Assembly (NCBI GenBank): GCA_965224415.1
Contig: CBDCZB010000001.1
Span: 372,001 to 436,000 of the forward strand
Reading direction: 5' to 3'
Source: DAOUJI01 sp965224415
GTDB lineage: Bacteria; Chloroflexota; Dehalococcoidia; Lucifugimonadales; JAGWBF01
Length of the DNA stretch: 64,000 nucleotides
Numbering within the stretch: the stretch's first letter is position 1; every line of letters starts with the position of its first letter. Position numbers and translations under genes: made by a program. Shown here in pieces: positions 59,235 to 64,000 of the stretch. The notes under the pieces were generated by a model. That model had not been told where the DNA came from, made no database searches, and saw only the letters and a program-made list of their open reading frames with translations.

Positions 59235-59580
59235 TCTGTCCCCCGGGGTTGATGTAGTCCAGTATCCGGCTGAAGTCATCCTCCAGAGAAGGTATGCCCC
59301 GCACAGCCTCCGGGATGTCGTTTTCGGGGAACGCCCTCAGTGTAGTGCTCCTGATGTTGCCTACACTGGCCAGGGTCAGGACGATGGACAGGCAGGCCTC
59401 ATCGCTGGGCGCCTCTATGAGCGCAACCATGTCGAACGCCCCCATAGTCAGAAAGACTTGGGGCATCTTTCCGCCCGCCATTTCCACGACTTGTCTGAAG
59501 GCGCTTATGTGTTGGGGCATGTACTTCGCGTTTTGTATTCCTGTGTCGGTGTAGTTCAGCAACAAGACATAGCTGGCCAT
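59227..59580 (-). CDS. GYD domain-containing protein
   Basis: 117 residues. MASYVLLLNYTDTGIQNAKY with FLTMGAFDMVALIEAPSDEA and TLASVGNIRSTTLRAF is the GYD family (ferredoxin-like alpha-beta barrel; 'GqyD' turned to 'GAFD' here). Function unknown. Converges on aroB with an 8-nt overlap and follows the TSUP gene by 2 nt. Confidence 0.88.
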   Translation of the reverse strand: MASYVLLLNYTDTGIQNAKYMPQHISAFRQVVEMAGGKMPQVFLTMGAFDMVALIEAPSDEACLSIVLTLASVGNIRSTTLRAFPENDIPEAVRGIPSLEDDFSRILDYINPGGQTT

Positions 59581-59582
59581 TG

Positions 59583-60677
59583 TTAAGACTCCTTTTCCAC
59601 GTCGCCCGGCGGCGGATCGTGCATACCTGGATGGGACCCGTGGTGAGATTCAGAAGCGAACATTGCTCCGATGAGCTCCAATGCAATTATAAGACACATC
59701 AGGCCCGAGAACCCCAATAGTATAGCGGCTGCGGCGTAGGACAAGGCGCCCGGTCCGGGGGAATCGGAAAGCTGCCGTAACGCTACCGACAGGCTCGTCA
59801 TGAGGATGGTGACTCCGAACAGGAATCTTATCCTCGCCCCGTCAACGTGGTGAGCCGTGGCGACGCCCAACACCGAACCGATGGATGCGGCGGCCAGCAT
59901 TATCACCGCCATGAGCAAGTCCACCCTGTCGGACAGCGCATAGATGAATGAGCCCACCGCCGAGGTGATCATGATTTGCAGCAGACTCGTGCCTGCCGTC
60001 ACCCTGGCGGGAATCCCTAGAACGAACACCAGGAACGGTATGATGATGAACCCGCCGCCCGCTCCCAGCAACCCCGCGAAGAAGCTGACGGTGAATCCCG
60101 CCGCCAATGGAATCCAGACGGAGATGCTGCTGATTCCCGAGGCGGGCAGCGACACGTAAAAGCTTATCGACCTGTTCCGTGGGAGACGGATGGAGTGGGG
60201 TGGAATTCTCAGCGAACGCACCTTCTCCGGTAGTTGGCGCGTCGTGGTTACGTCGCCCAAAAGCCCCACCCGCCTCATCTTGTAGTAGTCGTATATGATG
60301 AAAGCCCCCACCGACGCCATGAAAAGGGTGTAGATGTACCGTATCACCGGCCCTTCCACACCCCAATCTTCCAGACTGACGTTTAACCGCTGGGCAAGAT
60401 AAAGGGCTGGCGCGGCGCCCAGCGCCATTAGCAGGGACAGTTTGAAATCCACGTTCCCGGCGCCGCCGTATTTCAGGACGTTGAGAAGGCTTGACCCCAT
60501 GACCAGGGTCAGTCCCGTGCCGACGGCGTACACCGGCGGCACTCCCAACACCAACAGGCCTCCGGTGATTAGAAATCCGCCTCCCACTCCAAAGAACCCT
60601 CCCAACACTCCCGTCATGAGCCCGAGAAGGACCAGCAGGGACGGCTCTACCTGGATTCCGGCATTGGGGAAAATCAT
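59583..60677 (-). CDS. TauE/SafE (TSUP) family permease
   Basis: 364 residues with about eight membrane helices. The two TSUP repeats are visible: GVLGGFFGVGGGFLITGGLLVLGVP near the start and FFAGLLGAGGGFIIIPFLVFVLGIP near residue 200. The family exports sulfite, sulfoacetate or other organosulfonates or transports related anions. A cytoplasmic loop (about 130-180) lies between the halves. Confidence 0.92.
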   Translation of the reverse strand: MIFPNAGIQVEPSLLVLLGLMTGVLGGFFGVGGGFLITGGLLVLGVPPVYAVGTGLTLVMGSSLLNVLKYGGAGNVDFKLSLLMALGAAPALYLAQRLNVSLEDWGVEGPVIRYIYTLFMASVGAFIIYDYYKMRRVGLLGDVTTTRQLPEKVRSLRIPPHSIRLPRNRSISFYVSLPASGISSISVWIPLAAGFTVSFFAGLLGAGGGFIIIPFLVFVLGIPARVTAGTSLLQIMITSAVGSFIYALSDRVDLLMAVIMLAAASIGSVLGVATAHHVDGARIRFLFGVTILMTSLSVALRQLSDSPGPGALSYAAAAILLGFSGLMCLIIALELIGAMFASESHHGSHPGMHDPPPGDVEKES

Positions 60678-60777
60678 AGGGCAGGTCTCTCAAAGGAGGC
60701 CCGAGATGAGGCGGACGCCTTTTGCTTTTGGGGCCTAACGCGTCTGGGGTGAGGGGGATGGACTAAGCCGGCGCCGG

Positions 60778-60945
60778 TCACTTCTGGACGCGCCTCAGCC
60801 GCTTGGTCAAGTGAAGCAGCCCTTCCAGTAGGTGGTGGAGGGCGAAAGTCAAGACTCCAACAGTCCCAACCGCGAAGACAGCCCAGACGGCGGGACTGCC
60901 GGCGCTGAGCTCCTTTAGAAACTCCCGTATGGGGTCATCGAACAT
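60778..60945 (-). CDS. 55-residue single-pass membrane protein
   Basis: MFDDPIREFLKELSAGSPAV, a hydrophobic helix (about 20-42, WAVFAVGTVGVLTFALHHLL) and a basic tail (LTKRLRRVQK). It starts with an ATG 100 nt upstream of the TSUP ATG on the same strand, so it may be cotranscribed with it. The positive tail suggests the C-terminus is inside. No family recognised. Confidence 0.5.
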   Translation of the reverse strand: MFDDPIREFLKELSAGSPAVWAVFAVGTVGVLTFALHHLLEGLLHLTKRLRRVQK

Positions 60946-61132
60946 GGAAGTGGGCCGCGTCTATATTAGCATGGGCTCACTCGTCGGGAAACCGGATGCG
61001 GTCAGCAGGAGGTCTCGGGGGTGGGGGAGAGGATACAAAGAATTTATGGCTTGGTGCGTAGTGGGGATTTCCGTAGGGGCGGGAGTCCGCCTGTAAGTCA
61101 CATAACGAGGCTTGGCCCCCAGTGGAGCACAG

Positions 61133-61411
61133 CTAGCCTCCGGCCACGGCGGGGACGATGCTGACCTCGTCGCCGTCTCCGGTGGTGGTGTCCAGCCCTT
61201 GGAGAAAGCGTACGTCTTCACCGTTCAAGTAAATATTCACGAAGTAACGCAACTCTCCGTTCTCATCGACCAGCCGCTCTCGGAAGCCTGGGAACTGGCC
61301 GTCCAAGTCGTTGATCAAGTGGCCCAGGTTTGGGCCGCTCACTTCAACCTTGTCGATGCCTTCGGTGATTTTCCGGAGGGGTGTGGGAATCCTGACCAGA
61401 ATGCCGCTCAT
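61133..61411 (-). CDS. MoaD/ThiS-like ubiquitin-fold sulfur carrier
   Basis: 92 residues; the C-terminus VPAVAGG ends in the Gly-Gly needed for adenylation and thiocarboxylation. RIPTPLRKITEG at the start, LNGEDVRFLQGLDTTTGDGDEVSIVPAVAGG at the end are the beta-grasp pattern of MoaD/CysO-like carriers. It follows thrC by 43 nt. Such carriers next to PLP beta-replacement enzymes (like CysO with CysM) serve in sulfur transfer in other bacteria. It could instead act in molybdopterin synthesis. Confidence 0.9.
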   Translation of the reverse strand: MSGILVRIPTPLRKITEGIDKVEVSGPNLGHLINDLDGQFPGFRERLVDENGELRYFVNIYLNGEDVRFLQGLDTTTGDGDEVSIVPAVAGG

Positions 61412-61454
61412 GTGCTTCGCCTCTGCTGAATGGTTTAGCCGCTTTCTCGATGCC

Positions 61455-62717
61455 TTACTGGACAGCTCCGACCGGTCCTTGAAGAGCGTTGTAGGCTTCT
61501 TCGAAGGAGCCCATCGTGGGTTTCACCTGCATAGGATGGACCACGTGGTCTACGGCCTCCTGGGTCTTCAGACCGTTGCCCGTAACGTAGGCCACGGTAA
61601 GCTCGTCCCTCTTGATGACGCCGGTCTGGGCCATGTGTTTCAGGGCTGATATTACAACCCCGCCGGCGGTCTCTGTGAAGACGCCTTCCGTTTCGGCCAG
61701 CAGCTTCATTCCGGCGGATACGTCCTCTTCAGGCACGGGATAAGCCGTGCCGCCGTTCTGCCGCAGGATGCGGAGGGCGTATATCCCATCGGCTGGGTTG
61801 CCAATGGCCAACGACTTGGCGACGGTGTTGGGCCGCACCGGCTTAACGATGTCTGACTCGCTGTTGTACGCCTCCACTATGGGCGAGCAGCCGAAAGCCT
61901 GGGTGAGGTGCATGTTGGGGGGAGACGGCATGTCTATAAGCCCAAGGTCGGCCATCTCGTTGAAACCAAGCCATATCTTGGTGAACAGGGAGCCGGAGGC
62001 CGACGGAACGACTACGTGCTGGGGAGTCCTCCAGCCCAGCTGCTCGGCCACCTCGTAGGCCAAGGTCTTGCTTCCTTCGGCGTAGTAGGGCCGCATGTTG
62101 ATGTTCACGAAAGCCCAGGGATAGGTGTCTGCGGCCTCGCTGCACAGCCTGTTGACGTCGTCGTAGTTGCCGTCCACAGCCACAACTATGGGACCGTAGA
62201 TGGCCGCTCCAATGATCTTGCCGTATTCCAAGTCCGCAGGGATGAATACGACGGACTTCATCCCACCCCTGGCGGCGTGGGCGGCGACGGCGCACGCCAG
62301 GTTGCCAGTGGAGGCGCAGGCCAGGGTCTCGAACCCGAACTCCTTAGCCTTGGTGGCGGCCACGGTGACAACCCGGTCTTTGAAGGAGAAGGAAGGGTTG
62401 ACGGTGTCGTTCTTGATGTAGAGGTTGTCCAAGCCCAGCAGTTCGCCCAGGTTCTTGGCTTTGATAAGCGGCGTGAACCCGGCGTTGAGGTCGACGGCCA
62501 ACTCGTTGCTCTGTGGGCCGTCAACGGGAAGCAGGTCCTGGTAGCGCCAGAGGCTCAGAGGACCCTTTTCTATTCGCTCCCTGCTGATGACCCTGGCTAT
62601 AGAGTCGTAGTCGTAGACCGGGCCAAGAGGTCCGAAGCAGAATTCACAGACGTGGATGGGTTCTACTGGGTTCTCTCTGCCGCATTCCTTGCAACGGAGA
62701 GCGGTGACGAAAGCCAA
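61455..62717 (-). CDS. thrC: Threonine synthase
   Basis: 420 residues, TTG start. N-terminal rubredoxin-like zinc knuckle with C9, C12, C24, C27 (LRCKECGRE; VCEFCFG). The PLP lysine is K113 in PSFSFKDRVV, and CASTGNLACAVAAHAA and PSASGSLFTK bind the cofactor phosphate. It converts O-phosphohomoserine to threonine. The zinc knuckle is seen in the archaeal/Chloroflexi-type enzymes. Another beta-replacement reaction remains possible because of the MoaD neighbour. Confidence 0.92.
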   Translation of the reverse strand: MAFVTALRCKECGRENPVEPIHVCEFCFGPLGPVYDYDSIARVISRERIEKGPLSLWRYQDLLPVDGPQSNELAVDLNAGFTPLIKAKNLGELLGLDNLYIKNDTVNPSFSFKDRVVTVAATKAKEFGFETLACASTGNLACAVAAHAARGGMKSVVFIPADLEYGKIIGAAIYGPIVVAVDGNYDDVNRLCSEAADTYPWAFVNINMRPYYAEGSKTLAYEVAEQLGWRTPQHVVVPSASGSLFTKIWLGFNEMADLGLIDMPSPPNMHLTQAFGCSPIVEAYNSESDIVKPVRPNTVAKSLAIGNPADGIYALRILRQNGGTAYPVPEEDVSAGMKLLAETEGVFTETAGGVVISALKHMAQTGVIKRDELTVAYVTGNGLKTQEAVDHVVHPMQVKPTMGSFEEAYNALQGPVGAVQ

Positions 62718-62849
62718 TTTAGAAAGGACCTATACCAAAAATTGGGACTGCAACATACGGGTCAATGACGTTGGGATGCTATCAGAGGCCCCCTACGTTG
62801 TCAAGGAGAACACGCCTGTATGATGAAGGATATCGTGACCGGCTAAGGC

Positions 62850-62882
62850 AAAAAGCGGGGACTCGACAACTGTCGAGGCCCC
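62850..62882 (-). terminator. Intrinsic terminator of the hsp20 gene
   Basis: On the minus strand GGGGCCTCGACA, short loop, GTCGAGTCCCC then GCTTTTTGCC: a GC-rich stem followed by a T-run, 55 nt after the hsp20 stop. The gap 62718-62936 contains nothing else that I can identify. Confidence 0.75.
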
Positions 62883-62936
62883 TAATTCGCCGCGGATGTG
62901 ACGGTTCCGGCGTGACGGCGTCATCGCCCGCTGAGC

Positions 62937-63431
62937 TTAGCTGCTGGTGGCCTCGTCTGGAATCTCCGCGCCGTTCCCGGCGGGGGGCTTGACCTCCAGC
63001 TTGATGACGTCGGGCTGTGGCTCCTGGAACTTGGGGAACGTCACGGTCAAGACGCCATTGCTGTAGTCGGCTGAGGCTTTGTCTAGGTTGAGCGACTCAG
63101 GAAGACGCACGGCCCGCTTGTACAAGCCAAAACTTCGCTCCCGGTGGAGGTAATTCTCCTCCTTTATCTCTTCTTCCGACTTATGCTCTGCCTTGATGGT
63201 CAGGACGTTGTCCTTGATGCTCACATCCAGGTCCTCGGGCTTAACGCCAGGGACCGACGCCTCCACCTTTAGGTCTTCCCCGTCCTCGTAGACGTCCAGC
63301 TCCATGGGCGGGGTTGCAGCCCAGAACTGCCTGGCCCAGTGGCGCGGTCCGAACATCTCTCTCCGAAACCGGTCAATCCCTCTGGGAAAACGCTGGGACA
63401 CACCAAAGGGTCTGTAGGTTACTATAGGCAT
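62937..63431 (-). CDS. Hsp20/alpha-crystallin family small heat shock protein
   Basis: 164 residues. The alpha-crystallin domain spans about 45-145: MELDVYEDGEDLKVEASVPG, VSIKDNVLTIKAEHKSE, RERSFGLYKRAVRLPESL, and NGVLTVTFPKF. It holds unfolded proteins until refolding. A purine-rich ribosome site (GGAGGAAGAGC) precedes the ATG. Divergent from dnaJ across an AT-rich region that holds its promoter and operator. Confidence 0.93.
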   Translation of the reverse strand: MPIVTYRPFGVSQRFPRGIDRFRREMFGPRHWARQFWAATPPMELDVYEDGEDLKVEASVPGVKPEDLDVSIKDNVLTIKAEHKSEEEIKEENYLHRERSFGLYKRAVRLPESLNLDKASADYSNGVLTVTFPKFQEPQPDVIKLEVKPPAGNGAEIPDEATSS

Positions 63432-63518
63432 TGCTCTTCCTCCTTCCTGATTAGAGCCTAGGGCCGGTTGGTCCAGGTGGGCGGGACCGATATTCTTTCT
63501 TCCCGCCTCTCAAGTAGG

Positions 63519-63549
63519 AGTATACTAAGTTGATGTTGACATATCAACT
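63519..63549 (-). promoter_or_regulatory. hsp20 promoter with overlapping inverted-repeat operator
   Basis: On the minus strand TTGATA (63547-63542), 17-nt spacer, TATACT (63524-63519). The inverted repeat AGTTGAT, 8 nt, ATCAACT (63528-63549) covers the -35 and most of the spacer, the place for a repressor. It differs from the CIRCE (HrcA) and canonical HAIR (HspR) elements. Confidence 0.6.
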
Positions 63550-63597
63550 ATACTGTTAATTCATTACAATTTAGATTATGTGATAATATATGGATTA

Positions 63598-63626
63598 TTG
63601 ACTGAAACACCTAGTAATGCTATACT
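63598..63626 (+). promoter_or_regulatory. dnaJ promoter
   Basis: TTGACT at 63598-63603, exactly 17 nt, and TATACT at 63621-63626 preceded by TGC (extended -10). About 34 nt upstream of the dnaJ ATG. Confidence 0.7.
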
Positions 63627-63659
63627 GTCTTTGGAATATATTTAGCGAGAACCGCTGCA

Positions 63660-64000
63660 ATGCCAAGCTACTACGACATTCTAGGCGTCACTGGAGACAC
63701 CGATGAGAAGGGCATACGCCAGGCCTATCGCAAGCTGGCCAGGCAGTGGCACCCTGACGTAAACCCCGGAGACAGCGAAGCAGAGGCCAAGTTCAAGCGA
63801 ATCAATGAAGCCTATGAGGTGCTTTCGGACCCGGAGAAGCGGGTTAAGTACGACAAGTACGGAGACGATTGGAAGCACGCCGACGAGCTGGACAAAGCCC
63901 GCGCTTCTCAGGGAAGGGGCGACTTCACTTACTGGTTCTCCGGCTCTCCTGACTTCGACGGTCAGATGGGAGGCGTCTCCGGCGGTGCGTTCGACGATAT
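63660..64000 (+). CDS. dnaJ: DnaJ/CbpA-type Hsp40 co-chaperone (cut by window edge)
   Basis: 113 residues visible. MPSYYDILGVTGDTDEKGIR begins the J domain, with QWHPDVNPGDSEAEAKFKRI (HPD at about 33-35) and AYEVLSDPEKRVKYDKYG. A Gly/Ser-rich linker (ASQGRGDF; GQMGGVSGGAFDD) follows. The short linker and no visible CxxCxGxG repeats so far suggest a CbpA-like type II protein, but the rest is outside the window. Stimulates DnaK. Confidence 0.92.
   Translation, partial: MPSYYDILGVTGDTDEKGIRQAYRKLARQWHPDVNPGDSEAEAKFKRINEAYEVLSDPEKRVKYDKYGDDWKHADELDKARASQGRGDFTYWFSGSPDFDGQMGGVSGGAFDD

Noticed and set aside
63519..63560. CIRCE (HrcA) element
   Set aside because: The arms do not match TTAGCACTC/GAGTGCTAA.

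Overview
The window is a dense, GC-rich bacterial chromosome segment of about 60 protein genes with no rRNA, tRNA or CRISPR that I could see. Gene content points to Chloroflexota, most like Dehalococcoidia/SAR202-type marine lineages. The clues are an 11-subunit complex I without the NADH module, a very large GT39-DUF2298 membrane protein, several CaiB/BaiF CoA-transferases next to double-hotdog MaoC proteins, and an M1 aminopeptidase with HEAT repeats. This placement is an inference from gene families, not from a marker-gene tree.

Layout. 1-10.7 kb: a partial squalene/phytoene synthase (minus), a three-gene operon ending in an M1 aminopeptidase, an MBL hydrolase, a nitroreductase, an SDR, a Cas4-like/DUF2779 nuclease, an alpha/beta hydrolase, a PAC2 protein and ispH. 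10.8-21.3 kb: the nuoABC-(orf)-DHIJKLMN operon behind a promoter that abuts a perfect 22-bp palindrome. 21.4-24.4 kb: a structured leader, a TIGR00725 protein, enolase and GAPDH, closed by a near-ideal terminator. 24.7-29.3 kb: the giant membrane protein. 29.4-37.7 kb: an esterase, then a CaiB-CaiB-MaoC-MaoC-CaiB-CaiB run that looks like a CoA-thioester catabolic operon. 37.7-39.4 kb: EthD-like and DUF1015 proteins.

39.4-48.8 kb is a long minus-strand block: trpA, aroH, aroF, ribF, tyrS, a class V aminotransferase, serA, an SDR and a coiled-coil protein, with a CPBP protease upstream. It covers aromatic amino acid entry and exit steps, serine synthesis, flavin synthesis and tyrosyl-tRNA charging. 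52.4-59.2 kb (plus) holds a flavoprotein, an MmgE/PrpD protein and aroE-aroC-aroK-aroB, so most of the shikimate pathway is in this window in two clusters. 59.2-64 kb: GYD, TSUP exporter, a 55-aa membrane peptide, MoaD-like and thrC, then a heat-shock pair (Hsp20 and DnaJ) reading away from a shared AT-rich promoter region.

The accessory island is 48.9-52.4 kb. An AIPR-family (abortive infection) gene of visibly lower GC is preceded by a small acidic protein of no family I know. A second copy of that small gene follows the AIPR gene, broken by a one-base deletion, and then come a 51-aa RelB-like antitoxin and HigA with only the C-terminal half of HigB. A dispersed repeat lies where the rest of higB should be. 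This island is the best candidate for an undescribed defence/toxin-antitoxin arrangement. The second candidate is the 5' leader at 21.40-21.48 kb, where two mutually exclusive pairings either form a hairpin or cover the ribosome binding site.
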